This document shows positions 40,034-48,162 of a stretch of DNA of 50,226 nucleotides, piece after piece. The stretch is from positions 1 through 50,226 of the forward strand of contig JAHJRI010000269.1 of assembly GCA_018830885.1 (NCBI GenBank), given 5' to 3'. The notes under the pieces are model-generated. The model made no database searches. It was not told the DNA's origin and worked only from the letters and a program-made list of their open reading frames with translations. The DNA comes from a bacterium (GTDB taxonomy: Bacteria > SAR324 > XYD2-FULL-50-16). Positions within the stretch are counted from its first letter, which is position 1; every line of letters starts with the position of its first letter. The translations under genes and the position numbers were made by a program.

Positions 40034-40513
40034 ATGAGTAGCAGTGAGGCTGAAGGAATAGACCCGAAATATGCAGCCATACCCGGAACGATCTTAAACT
40101 CGGTGGAGGGTATCAGAAGAACCGGGTTGAAAATTATAACGCTGAGAGACCGTCATGTCAAAATGTGCATGCCGCTGGAGGGTAACGGCAACCATCTCGG
40201 CATCATGTATGCCGGATCCCTCTTTTCCATCGGGGAGGTGACCGGCGGCATCATACCCGCTGTTTCACTGGACATGACCGATCTGGTCCCGCTGGTTAAA
40301 GAGGTCCATATCCGCTTTGTGGCCCCTGCCATGACCGTTGTATTCCTGACTGCAGAAATCAGCAGGGAAAAATCCGAAGAGATTCAGCAGACCGCAGCCG
40401 AAAACGGAAAAGCGGATTTCGTGCTGGAACTGGACCTGAAGAATGCCAGTGACGATGTCGTCGCCCATGTCACCGGCACCTGGCAGGTCAGAAATCTGAG
40501 TAAAGGAATATAA
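40034..40513 (+). CDS. Thioesterase-like hotdog-fold protein (YiiD C-terminal type)
   Basis: The 159-residue protein has the hotdog-fold signature NHLGIMYAGSLFSIGEVTGG, where the Asn-His pair begins the long helix, and VHIRFVAPAMTVVFLTAEIS as the following strands. It resembles the YiiD_C/DUF4442 branch of PaaI-type thioesterases, which hydrolyse acyl-CoA or acyl-ACP. ATG 40034 is chosen for AGAGGAAG; the frame upstream of it is not conserved. It is divergent from the acyl-CoA dehydrogenase gene, 460 bases apart, possibly a shared acyl-CoA function. Confidence 0.75.
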   Translation: MSSSEAEGIDPKYAAIPGTILNSVEGIRRTGLKIITLRDRHVKMCMPLEGNGNHLGIMYAGSLFSIGEVTGGIIPAVSLDMTDLVPLVKEVHIRFVAPAMTVVFLTAEISREKSEEIQQTAAENGKADFVLELDLKNASDDVVAHVTGTWQVRNLSKGI

Positions 40514-40514
40514 A

Positions 40515-40535
40515 AAACAGCCCTGATCGCTGTTT
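40515..40535. terminator. Possible bidirectional terminator
   Basis: AAACAGC, loop CCTGATC, GCTGTTT form a perfect 7-bp hairpin between two converging genes (thioesterase and pirin). An A-run precedes and a short T-run ends it, so it could serve both strands, though the T-run is only three bases. Confidence 0.35.
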
Positions 40536-40555
40536 CCGGTCCTTGTGCATGGTTC

Positions 40556-41278
40556 TCAGCGGGTCTTGCCGCCTGGAACCTCCATCACCAGAACGCTGGC
40601 TTTTGATGTCGCCTGTATGCCGATGGATGCTGAATCCGTCAGGCCGATGGCGTCTCTCGGCCCCAGTTGTTCGCCATTGATCTCAATACGGCCATCCATC
40701 ACGAACAGGTAGACCAGGTTCCCGGCCAGATATCTGTCGTAACTGATTTTTCTGCCCTGGCTGAGATCCGCCAGCGAAAAATAGGCATCCTGGTTTATTT
40801 TTATCCCTGCATCATCGGTTCCCAGAGGGGAGACAACCAGTTGAAACTGATCCTGTCTTCCTTCCGGATCAAATCGATGCTGGTCATAGCGCGGATGGAT
40901 GTTCTGTTTTTTGGGCAAAACCCAGATCTGCAGGAAATTCACCGCGTCCGTATCGGAATGGTTGTATTCCGAGTGCAGCACGCCGGTTCCTGCAGACATG
41001 ATCTGCACCTCGCCGTTTTTGATGACCGTCTCATTGCCTTCGCTGTCCTTGTGCCTTAACTGGCCGTGCAACGGTATCGAAATGATCTCCATGTTTTCAT
41101 GAGGATGGGTCCCGAAGCCTCTCCCGGGAGCGACCACATCGTCATTGAGCACCCTGAGTACCCCAAACCCCATGCGCTCGACATCATAATAGGATGCAAA
41201 GCTGAATGTATGGCGGGATTTCAACCAGCCATGATCGGCCAGGCCTCTGGAATCTGCCTTGTGAATCGTGGGTGTCAT
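40556..41278 (-). CDS. Pirin family protein
   Basis: The 240-residue double-cupin protein keeps all four pirin metal ligands in the first cupin: His58 and His60 (GTHPHENME) and His102 with Glu104 (LHSEYN). Bacterial pirins such as YhhW have quercetin 2,3-dioxygenase activity in vitro, though the physiological role differs. The start ATG 41278 is preceded by AAGGAGG, ideal. The gene is divergent from a LysR regulator, a typical arrangement of a regulator and its target. Confidence 0.92.
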   Translation of the reverse strand: MTPTIHKADSRGLADHGWLKSRHTFSFASYYDVERMGFGVLRVLNDDVVAPGRGFGTHPHENMEIISIPLHGQLRHKDSEGNETVIKNGEVQIMSAGTGVLHSEYNHSDTDAVNFLQIWVLPKKQNIHPRYDQHRFDPEGRQDQFQLVVSPLGTDDAGIKINQDAYFSLADLSQGRKISYDRYLAGNLVYLFVMDGRIEINGEQLGPRDAIGLTDSASIGIQATSKASVLVMEVPGGKTR

Positions 41279-41365
41279 GTTTAACCTCCTTCCTTTCGGT
41301 TCGTGTTTAAGTCTATTGTCCTTGATTTAAGTATAGTAAAAAAGTATTATTAATTTATTATTTTC

Positions 41366-41384
41366 ATAGTTAATAGTTATATAG
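41366..41384. promoter_or_regulatory. AT-rich candidate regulatory site between pirin and LysR genes
   Basis: ATAGTTAATAGTTATATAG contains two direct ATAGTTA words in a strikingly AT-rich stretch (41320-41400). LysR regulators bind T-N11-A palindromes of this base composition between themselves and a divergent target. No clear single palindrome is visible. Repeat copy F lies between this site and the LysR start. Confidence 0.3.
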
Positions 41385-41417
41385 AATCCAATAACATTAG
41401 CTTCAGCAAATGGTTCC

Positions 41418-41547
41418 GCACCAACAGTTCCGATTTTCAAGAAACGCATTCATCCTCCCTGGAACTCCGGGAAGCCAACCCTGGCTTCCAAGGTTCTTGA
41501 AAACCGGAACCGTTGGTGCTCAGCAAGAAAAGGTTGCTTAAGTTAAC
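41418..41547. repeat. Palindromic element family 1, copy F
   Basis: GCACCAACAGTTCCGATTTT followed by CAAGAA (41418-41443) and its partner TTCTTGAAAACCGGAACCGT followed by TGGTGC (41494-41519) agree at 24 of 26 positions as inverted repeats. The core GGGAAGCCAACCCTGGCTTCC is intact. The right edge CTTAAGTTAAC (41537-41547) equals the right terminal repeat of copy A, but no left counterpart was found. It sits just upstream of the LysR gene. Confidence 0.8.
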
Positions 41548-41569
41548 GGCAGTGATATGGAGGCTGGTG

Positions 41570-42418
41570 ATGACCCTGGACCAGTTGGAGATGCTGGAAG
41601 CCATTGTATTGACCGGAAGCTTTATGCAGGCGTCCCAGAAACTGCATAAAACCCAACCCAGTATCAGTGTCGGCATTAAAAAGATGGAAGCGGAATATGG
41701 CATCACCCTGTTTGATCGCAGCCAATACCGCCCGACCCTGACCCAGGCGGGAAAGGTCCTGTTCGAAGCCGCCAGGGAAACCCTTGCCTCTTTCCGGCGA
41801 TTAAGCTGCCTGGCTGAAGAACTGGGCAAGGGAATCGAAACGGAAATCCGGTTTGCCATCGATCCCCTGGTCCGGGTGAACAAAATTAAACATGTCCTGA
41901 GTCTGGTGCTCAAAGAGAATGTCAATGTCTCGCTGTATTTCAATGTCCAGGTGCTGGGGGACAACCTGTCGTCCCTGCTGGAAGAGTCCTATGATTTCGC
42001 CATCGCCCAGGGGTTGCAGCAGCAGAAAGATGTTCAGTCTCAACTGATCGATACGATTACCATGGAACCGGTCATTTCCAGAAACGGATTTTCTCAAGGA
42101 AAGATTGATTCTGAGAATCTCAAGAAAATCCCGCAGATCATCGTCCAGACTCAAAAGACAGGATCGGACATGGGGATCCTCTCCGGGGGAAAACGATGGT
42201 ATGTATCGGAACATACCCTGAAGGAGGAAATGATACGGGAGGGCCTGGGATGGGGACATCTGCCGGCAGCTGTGTTGCAGGGCAGAAGCCAGTTGACCCG
42301 CATCAGTCCAGAAATCGTAAAACCCTTTGAAATCGAGCTGTATATCATGTGCAATGCAATTCATCCCCTGGGAATCCTCGGCAAGAAAATCTGGACGGCT
42401 TTTCTGGCGCTGGTTTAG
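41570..42418 (+). CDS. LysR-family transcriptional regulator
   Basis: The 282-residue protein starts with the LysR helix-turn-helix: MTLDQLEMLEAIVLTGSFMQ, ASQKLHKTQPSISVGIKKME, YGITLFDRSQ and TQAGKVL. The effector domain follows with a MEPVISR strand and GLGWGHLPAAVL, the late LysR hallmark. ATG 41570 is preferred (GGAGG at 41559-41563); the frame is open 19 codons upstream into the repeat copy F, which is not coding. It probably controls the divergent pirin gene and itself; LysR regulators respond to small ligands. Confidence 0.9.
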   Translation: MTLDQLEMLEAIVLTGSFMQASQKLHKTQPSISVGIKKMEAEYGITLFDRSQYRPTLTQAGKVLFEAARETLASFRRLSCLAEELGKGIETEIRFAIDPLVRVNKIKHVLSLVLKENVNVSLYFNVQVLGDNLSSLLEESYDFAIAQGLQQQKDVQSQLIDTITMEPVISRNGFSQGKIDSENLKKIPQIIVQTQKTGSDMGILSGGKRWYVSEHTLKEEMIREGLGWGHLPAAVLQGRSQLTRISPEIVKPFEIELYIMCNAIHPLGILGKKIWTAFLALV

Positions 42419-42553
42419 GCAACCAGGAAGGGTGCTTGTTTATCCTGATCGACCTGAGGAATTGATCCTGTATCCGGAGCCGGCCTCAACTCGGACCGGG
42501 ACGGGTAGAACCGAACTCATGGTGTATCGTTACATCCAGGGAAACAAAAACGG

Positions 42554-42582
42554 TTGACTTTACACCTCAGATGTATTATAAA
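42554..42582 (+). promoter_or_regulatory. Strong sigma-70-like promoter of the ATPase gene, with flanking inverted words
   Basis: TTGACT (5 of 6) and TATAAA (5 of 6) are 17 bases apart, about 75 bases before the ATPase start. TTACACCT (42560-42567) between them and AGGTGTAA (42607-42614) downstream are an inverted pair, with another CACCT at 42624. These words could be an operator around the transcription start. Confidence 0.55.
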
Positions 42583-42653
42583 TTACCTTAAATAGACTTT
42601 CCAGAAAGGTGTAATTTCTTATTCACCTCATATTGTTTCCGGAGACGTGGTTG

Positions 42654-43784
42654 ATGGAAAACCCATTTGCATACAGCAACACGGTTACTGGCAAATCATT
42701 CTGTAATCGCACCAGGGAAATATCTGAGTTGATGAAGTATATAGAAGCATCTCAGAATGTCCTGCTCTATTCCCACCGGCGGATCGGGAAAAGTTCGTTA
42801 ATTCAGCAGGTTTTTCAAAAGATTCAGGCGAGCAACCTTAAAATCGGAACGTTGCATATTGATCTTTACGGAACCATTTCAGAGAAGGATTTTATCATCA
42901 GGACGTTTAATGAATTACGGCAGCTGGAGTCCAATTTTGAAAGACTGGTTAAAAGTATCACTAATACCGTCAAAAATATCAGGTTGAACATTCAAATGGA
43001 CCCGCTGACCGGCAGTCCGACCATCTCTCCGTCCTTTTCGGCAGTTGAAGAAAAAACCATGTTGGAAGAATTGATGAATATTCTGCAAAAATATTCTCAA
43101 AAACAGAAACTGGTAATTGCATTTGATGAATTCCAGGAGATTGCCGATTATACCGAAGCGGGATTTGAAAAACGGTTGCGTTCTTTTATTCAGAGTCATG
43201 GGAATATCTGCTACATCTTTTCCGGCAGTCGGCAACACCTGATGACTGAAATGTTTAATTCAAACAAGCGGGCGTTTTTTAAAATGGCTGACAGTTTTCC
43301 CCTGGATAAAATCAGTACTGAAGCCTACCTGCCCTGGATAAAAGGCTTATTCCAGAATAAAAACATTACTTTGTCCGACAAGCAGTTGGAAACAATTGTT
43401 TCAAGGTTTGAGAACCACCCGATGTACATCCAGAACTTTCTTTTTCATCTCTGGGAAGACAAACCAGCAAAAGAATTAACAACCGCCGTTATCGATAAGA
43501 TTGAGGGCATGATCGTTGAGAAGAAAGCAATCGAATACAGTACGCTATGGGAAACGTTGACCGTTAATCAAAAGAAAACGTTAAAATTGATTCTGTTAAA
43601 TAATGGATCAAACCTGTATACTGCAGATTCATTACATGCAGTCAGCCTCAGCACAGCATCCCTGGTGTCCAAGGCGCTGGCCAGCCTGATGAAAAAGGAG
43701 ATTATAGCCAAAAACGGTCATTACATAATCCAGGATATTGTCTTTAAAAAGTGGCTTTTCCGAACACTCTCCCTTCAATATTGA
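42654..43784 (+). CDS. AAA+ ATPase of the archaeal-type ATPase_2 family
   Basis: The 376-residue protein has CNRTREISELMKYI, a Walker A SHRRIGKSSLI (residues 40-50, G-K-S-S rather than G-K-T), Walker B LVIAFDEFQEI (about 153-163), a sensor segment CYIFSGSRQHLM and a C-terminal winged-helix-like part (ALASLMKKEIIAKNGHYIIQD). Such proteins occur as standalone STAND-like ATPases in bacteria and archaea, often near toxin or mobile loci, with unknown roles. ATG 42654 is favoured over 42633 (GGAGA nearby). The coding sequence is AT-richer than its neighbours and the gene has its own promoter and no partner, hinting at lateral gain. Confidence 0.83.
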   Translation: MENPFAYSNTVTGKSFCNRTREISELMKYIEASQNVLLYSHRRIGKSSLIQQVFQKIQASNLKIGTLHIDLYGTISEKDFIIRTFNELRQLESNFERLVKSITNTVKNIRLNIQMDPLTGSPTISPSFSAVEEKTMLEELMNILQKYSQKQKLVIAFDEFQEIADYTEAGFEKRLRSFIQSHGNICYIFSGSRQHLMTEMFNSNKRAFFKMADSFPLDKISTEAYLPWIKGLFQNKNITLSDKQLETIVSRFENHPMYIQNFLFHLWEDKPAKELTTAVIDKIEGMIVEKKAIEYSTLWETLTVNQKKTLKLILLNNGSNLYTADSLHAVSLSTASLVSKALASLMKKEIIAKNGHYIIQDIVFKKWLFRTLSLQY

Positions 43785-43803
43785 TATCGTTCCATCCGTG
43801 TTT

Positions 43804-43833
43804 GGTCATTCATGGTGGCAGCCATGAATGACC
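43804..43833. other. Perfect 12-bp stem-loop after the ATPase gene
   Basis: GGTCATTCATGG (43804-43815), loop TGGCAG, CCATGAATGACC (43822-43833). There is no T-run in either direction, so it is not a typical terminator. It lies 20 bases after the ATPase stop. The following 190 bases to the radical-SAM gene hold only a 31-codon ORF (43915-44010) with a poor ribosome site. Confidence 0.5.
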
Positions 43834-44022
43834 ACCATCAAGGGGAGTAGCTATCGATTCTCCCTGGTTGGCGATAATCCGTGGCAGGCGGACTGTCCGA
43901 AAAGGTAAAAAAATATGCTGGGATCCTCCCCCGGAATGGTCCTGGAGGCCGTGAATGAATGGGTAACCCAAGTAAGCGGGGAAAAAACCGCTTCTATTGA
44001 AGAATGCTGAATAAGGCAAAAC

Positions 44023-45180
44023 ATGAAGAAAATTGACGCTTACACCGGTTATGAAATGGGACCGATCCGTCCGCCCAGCGAGGCGGACAGCCTGTTGATC
44101 CGCGTCACCCGCAATTGTCCCTGGAACCGCTGCACCTTCTGCCCGGTATACAAGGATGAGAAGTTCAGCCGGCGACCCCTCGACCATGTCCTGCAGGATA
44201 TCGATACCCTGCATCACTATGTAACAGCCCTGCTGGATACGCAAAAATCCGGAAACCGGATGACGACATGGCGTGAACTGGCAGGACAATCACACCCGGA
44301 TGATGCACCGGATCGAACGGCGTATTATACAGCCCGGAATTTCGTCGCCCATGGCATGCAATCCGTGTTTCTGCAGGATGGCAACAGTCTGAATATCAAG
44401 CCCCATGACCTGGTGCGGATTTTAAAGCGCCTCAAGGAGGCTTTCCCGGAGATCAAACGCATCACCTCCTACGCCCGATCCAAGACAGTGGCGAACATCG
44501 AGGATGAGGATCTCCGACACATTGCGGATGCCGGACTGAACCGGATTCACATCGGCATGGAGTCGGGATCCGACAAGGTCCTGGAAGCCGTCAAAAAGGG
44601 CTCTGACAAGGCAACACAGATCCTGGCCGGGCAAAAGGTGAAACAGGCAGGCATGGAGCTGTCAGAGTACATCATACCCGGGCTCGGTGGGCAGAAGCTG
44701 TCCAGGGAACACGCATTGGAATCAGCCGATGCCCTGAATCAGATCAATCCGGATTTTATTCGACTGCGTACCCTGGCTCTGCCGGATGGCGCACCCCTTA
44801 CGAGCCAGTACCGGGAAGGTCAATTTGACAAAATGGGTGATACTGAAACCACACAGGAACTCCTGCTTTTTCTTGAATCGCTCAGGGGGATCACCAGTTC
44901 CGTAAAAAGCGACCACACGTTAAATCTTTTCACTGAGGTGGAAGGCAGACTGCCCGATGACAGAGAGCGTATGATCGAACCATTGCAGGCATTCCTCCAA
45001 CTGGATCGACATGATCAGATGGTATTCTGTATCGGTCGGCGCACCCACCGGCTGGCCCGCCTGTCCGACCTGAACAATCCTGTCCGAAGGGGCTACGCCG
45101 AGCAGATATGCCAGGAGCTGGGAGCGACCCCTGAGACCATGGACGGCATCATCGATACCATCATGAAACAGTTTATCTGA
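44023..45180 (+). CDS. Radical SAM protein with a CX4CX2C cluster motif
   Basis: The 385-residue protein has RVTRNCPWNRCTFCPVYK with Cys32, Cys37 and Cys40: four residues rather than three between the first two cysteines of the SAM cluster. Downstream come LQDGNSLNIKPHDLVRIL, a GMESGSDKVLEAVKKG segment (the glycine-rich SAM-binding part of the barrel) and SEYIIPGLGGQKLSREHAL. The HemN/Elp3-like barrel layout is kept and this motif variant recurs in a group of uncharacterised anaerobe proteins. The reaction is unknown. AAGG lies upstream of ATG 44023. Confidence 0.87.
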   Translation: MKKIDAYTGYEMGPIRPPSEADSLLIRVTRNCPWNRCTFCPVYKDEKFSRRPLDHVLQDIDTLHHYVTALLDTQKSGNRMTTWRELAGQSHPDDAPDRTAYYTARNFVAHGMQSVFLQDGNSLNIKPHDLVRILKRLKEAFPEIKRITSYARSKTVANIEDEDLRHIADAGLNRIHIGMESGSDKVLEAVKKGSDKATQILAGQKVKQAGMELSEYIIPGLGGQKLSREHALESADALNQINPDFIRLRTLALPDGAPLTSQYREGQFDKMGDTETTQELLLFLESLRGITSSVKSDHTLNLFTEVEGRLPDDRERMIEPLQAFLQLDRHDQMVFCIGRRTHRLARLSDLNNPVRRGYAEQICQELGATPETMDGIIDTIMKQFI

Positions 45181-45216
45181 TTGAAACGCAACGCAGCGAG
45201 ATCCAGATCATTTCGA

Positions 45217-45243
45217 CCGGGTGCCTGCTCTGGCACGGCCCGG
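45217..45243. other. GC-rich stem-loop between converging genes
   Basis: CCGGGTGCC, loop TGCTCT, GGCA-CGG-CCCGG: a nine-base stem with a three-base bulge, between the converging radical-SAM and AEC transporter genes. No T-run, so it may stop transcription only weakly. Confidence 0.3.
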
Positions 45244-45275
45244 GGCGTGATTCAGACCCGGGAGGCCAGAATTTG

Positions 45276-46196
45276 TCAGGAAAGCAGTGCCAGCCAGATG
45301 GGGATGGTCAAAGCGGACAGGGCGGTGCTCACCGAAATGAGATTGGCTGCCAGTCGGGTATCGCCATCGAGTTCTGAAGCCAGTATGAAAACGAGGGCAG
45401 CAACAGGCATCATCAGCAGGATCAGACCCGGCAGGAACAGTTCGACACCCAGACCTGAATTTTTGTATAGCCACAGGCCGATTGCCGGCATGAGAATGAG
45501 TTTAAACAGGCAGGCCATCAGGATATAAATCAGATGCTGGGTCTTCAGATGGAAGTCGAGAGATGCGCCGATGACCAGCAGCGCCAGGGGTAACGCCATG
45601 CTGCTGATGATGCCCAGGGTCCTGTCAATAATTTCGGGTATGGGTATCTGGAAAACCGAGAATACAATACCGATCACCGCCGTCAGAATAATCGGGTTGC
45701 CGGCGATCTTCATGCCCACATGTCCCCACTCCAGTCTGGTACCATGCCGATCAGCATTCACCTGGAGTACAATGATGGCCAGAGAATTGTGCAGCAGCAT
45801 GATAAAGGCAGACAAAATAGCCGCCCTGGCCAGGGCATCCGCTCCCAGGTAGTAAAAAACCACCGCAAAACCGATATATCCGATATTCCCGTGAATTGAA
45901 CCATCCACAATCGTCCCCGTTTGTTTTCTCTCAACCCCTATCCCCCGGTAAAAAAGCCAGGAAACAGCGAAGACAATCACAATCGGAAGCAGGGTTCCCA
46001 GCAATAGGTCAAGTTCAAATTGACCCCGAAAATCACTTTTTGCTATCGCCCTGAACATCATGGCAGGGATGGCAAACAGGTATGTAATCTGATTGGCGGG
46101 CCCACGGAAGGCGTCCGGAATCATGCCCCGTTTTCTGGCCAGTAACCCAATGGATATCACCAGGAAAATCGGAATGATGGTCTTAAGAATGTCCAC
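45276..46196 (-). CDS. AEC-family (auxin efflux carrier) transporter
   Basis: The 306-residue membrane protein has about ten helices in the two-half AEC layout: ILKTIIPIFLVISIGLLARK at the start, a central charged loop (NADRHGTRLEWGHVGMK), IIDRTLGIISSMALPLALLV in the second half, and VFILASELDGDTRLAANLIS near the end. AEC carriers move organic anions such as malate, malonate or auxin-like acids across the inner membrane. The start is GTG 46196, with AAGGAAAG upstream. It lies alone and faces away from the repeat-containing gap. Confidence 0.88.
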   Translation of the reverse strand: MDILKTIIPIFLVISIGLLARKRGMIPDAFRGPANQITYLFAIPAMMFRAIAKSDFRGQFELDLLLGTLLPIVIVFAVSWLFYRGIGVERKQTGTIVDGSIHGNIGYIGFAVVFYYLGADALARAAILSAFIMLLHNSLAIIVLQVNADRHGTRLEWGHVGMKIAGNPIILTAVIGIVFSVFQIPIPEIIDRTLGIISSMALPLALLVIGASLDFHLKTQHLIYILMACLFKLILMPAIGLWLYKNSGLGVELFLPGLILLMMPVAALVFILASELDGDTRLAANLISVSTALSALTIPIWLALLS

Positions 46197-46636
46197 AGGC
46201 TTTCCTTGCTCACTGGTTTGTTGATTGAGATAGGGTCTTCGAGAAAAAGGGATAAGGCATTATAACGATCTATATCCGATTGCCCGTTTTTTTTCCAGAC
46301 AATTACTGCGCTTTGTCAATCTCGACCATCCGCATCCCCCCCCTTTCTCAAACCCGTTCCCCCATATTCCAGAATGGTGGGGTCTGGCCTGCCGCAGAAG
46401 GCGGCCAATGCGCTGGCAGGCGGTATCAACCGTGCGAGGGTTGGCAGGCAGAGGATTCCCATTAGCTGCCGTCATTGGCTATAGCGCTGTTTACAGTGTT
46501 CTGAACGCCTTGTATTTATTTATATGTTGGCGTACACTCCATCTCAGAGGCCCATCGGTAGAAGGTACCGCGTGAGCGTATTCCCGGTCATGAAGCCGGT
46601 CGCATAAACAAAAAGGTAACTATTCACCTGATATAC

Positions 46637-46736
46637 GCCCCAAAGGGTTTGTGTTTCAAGAAACGCATGAATCCTCCTGGAGTTCCTGGAAGCCATCCAT
46701 GGCTTCCAAGGTTCTTGAAACACAATACCTTCGGGG
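46637..46736. repeat. Palindromic element family 1, copy G
   Basis: GCCCCAAAGGGTTTGTGTTT followed by CAAGAA (46637-46662) and TTCTTGAAACACAATACCTT followed by CGGGGC (46711-46736) agree at 22 of 26 as inverted repeats. The core GGAAGCCATCCATGGCTTCC is as in copy B. It lies 42 bases upstream of the TerB/LETM1-like gene. The rest of the gap 46197-46778 shows nothing convincing. Confidence 0.8.
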
Positions 46737-46778
46737 CTGAGCGGAAATCAAACTGAATAGAACCAAGAAAAGAATCGA

Positions 46779-48080
46779 ATGGATCCAGCAAAGAAAAAGT
46801 GGCTGAGAAGTCTGATTGAGCAGATCAGCAATAATTATGAGATCAATCAACAGGGAAATGCACGGTTCCTGGACAAGAACATCTCCGGCAGGGACTTTAT
46901 ATACAAACTCATGCATTTGACAGGACTTGTGTTTGGATATCCTGCCGGTTCTGTTTACAAGGAACACCCGTTGTCCGGAGAGTGGAATGAAACAGACAAG
47001 GCCAAGGTATTTTTCACCGAAAGTTTACTGGCATGTTATTTACATTATCATAAATCAGAGATTGCAATCCCTTTTACAGCCGACAATCTTTCCGCTCTGC
47101 TCACAAGGGCGGTTGAATCGATCGCCACATTTTATTCTCACTACAAACCGACCAAAGATCGACCGCATTGGATCGAATTACCCAGGATTTTCAGATCTGA
47201 TAGTTCTACCATGTCGAAAGTGGAACAAATCATCGATTATCGACTGAAACCTGCAGGAATCATCGACACCCGTTACTGGAATACGTCACAGTATAATATC
47301 TTCATTTTCCTGGATATTATTTTTTATAGAGAATGGCTCATCAATCCTGAAAGTATGCTGTATCAACAGGAGTCGATCATTCAATGTGAAATCATTAAAA
47401 CAATTGCGGTATCCATTGCCTATACGACAAACAGGAATCAAAACGTCGAACGACATTTTTTCCAGTTCTTTCTGGAAAACACGATCGATAAAACCAGATT
47501 AAAGACATTCGTCAACAACGGCAAAAGGATGCTGCCCATCAGTACAATCACAACGAACCCGCACTGGCCGGCCATTATCAATCAAATCCTTTTTGAATAC
47601 AGTATTTTCACATTCGTCCTCGATGGAACCATCGACGAAAAGGAAAATGATTTTATCAATCAAATCGCAGCATATTTCAATATTGATTCGGAAAAAAAAG
47701 AACTGTGCCTGCTGGTTGTCAGTTCGTTTTTTTATAGTCACCTGAGAGAGATACCCTATTTGAAGAGCCGGCATAAGTTTGATATTATCAGCTCAAACCT
47801 CTCTAAACGGTTAAGCTCAATTCTATTAAAAAACAGGGGGAAAATCAGCAGAGAAATCCAGGAGAGTAAGGAACTCGCAAGACTGTTGTGGAAAGCAAAA
47901 AATACCCAGTTAACGGATGAAGAGCGGGAAAAAGTCAAGCATCAGCTGACCGATATATTCCTGCGAACCGTTCCCTCACTGGCTATTTTCATGGTTCCGG
48001 GAGGAACCATCCTATTACCGATACTGCTGAAGATTCTTCCGGAAGAGGTCCTGATGCCCAGTTCTTTCAGGAATAAGTAA
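46779..48080 (+). CDS. TerB-like and LETM1-like domain protein
   Basis: The 433-residue protein has three parts. The N-terminal 220 residues are helical and unrecognised. Residues about 275-330 resemble TerB (SIFTFVLDGTIDEKENDFIN, an acidic tellurite-resistance type loop). The C-terminal 80 residues resemble the LETM1 ribosome-binding domain: KELARLLWKAKNTQLTDEER, LTDIFLRTVPSLAIFMVPGG, then TILLPILLKILPEEVLMPSS and FRNK. LETM1 in mitochondria handles cation exchange and ribosome tethering, while bacterial proteins with this tail are linked to biofilm. The PGGTILLP helix may associate with membranes. No partner gene is adjacent. Confidence 0.72.
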   Translation: MDPAKKKWLRSLIEQISNNYEINQQGNARFLDKNISGRDFIYKLMHLTGLVFGYPAGSVYKEHPLSGEWNETDKAKVFFTESLLACYLHYHKSEIAIPFTADNLSALLTRAVESIATFYSHYKPTKDRPHWIELPRIFRSDSSTMSKVEQIIDYRLKPAGIIDTRYWNTSQYNIFIFLDIIFYREWLINPESMLYQQESIIQCEIIKTIAVSIAYTTNRNQNVERHFFQFFLENTIDKTRLKTFVNNGKRMLPISTITTNPHWPAIINQILFEYSIFTFVLDGTIDEKENDFINQIAAYFNIDSEKKELCLLVVSSFFYSHLREIPYLKSRHKFDIISSNLSKRLSSILLKNRGKISREIQESKELARLLWKAKNTQLTDEEREKVKHQLTDIFLRTVPSLAIFMVPGGTILLPILLKILPEEVLMPSSFRNK

Positions 48081-48162
48081 GTGCAGCGCTATGAACCACT
48101 GCTATTGACGTTTCAACCGGTTTGACACCATTGTCGTCAAAAAGAGGAGACCCTCAACCATC

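Noticed and set aside
43915..44010. A 31-codon ORF before the radical-SAM gene
   Set aside because: The ribosome site is weak and the sequence shows no hydrophobic or conserved pattern.
46260..46475. Minus-strand frame of 71 codons in the gap before the TerB/LETM1-like gene
   Set aside because: The composition is Gly/Arg-rich, there is no ribosome site, and no similarity to a transposase or other family could be recognised.
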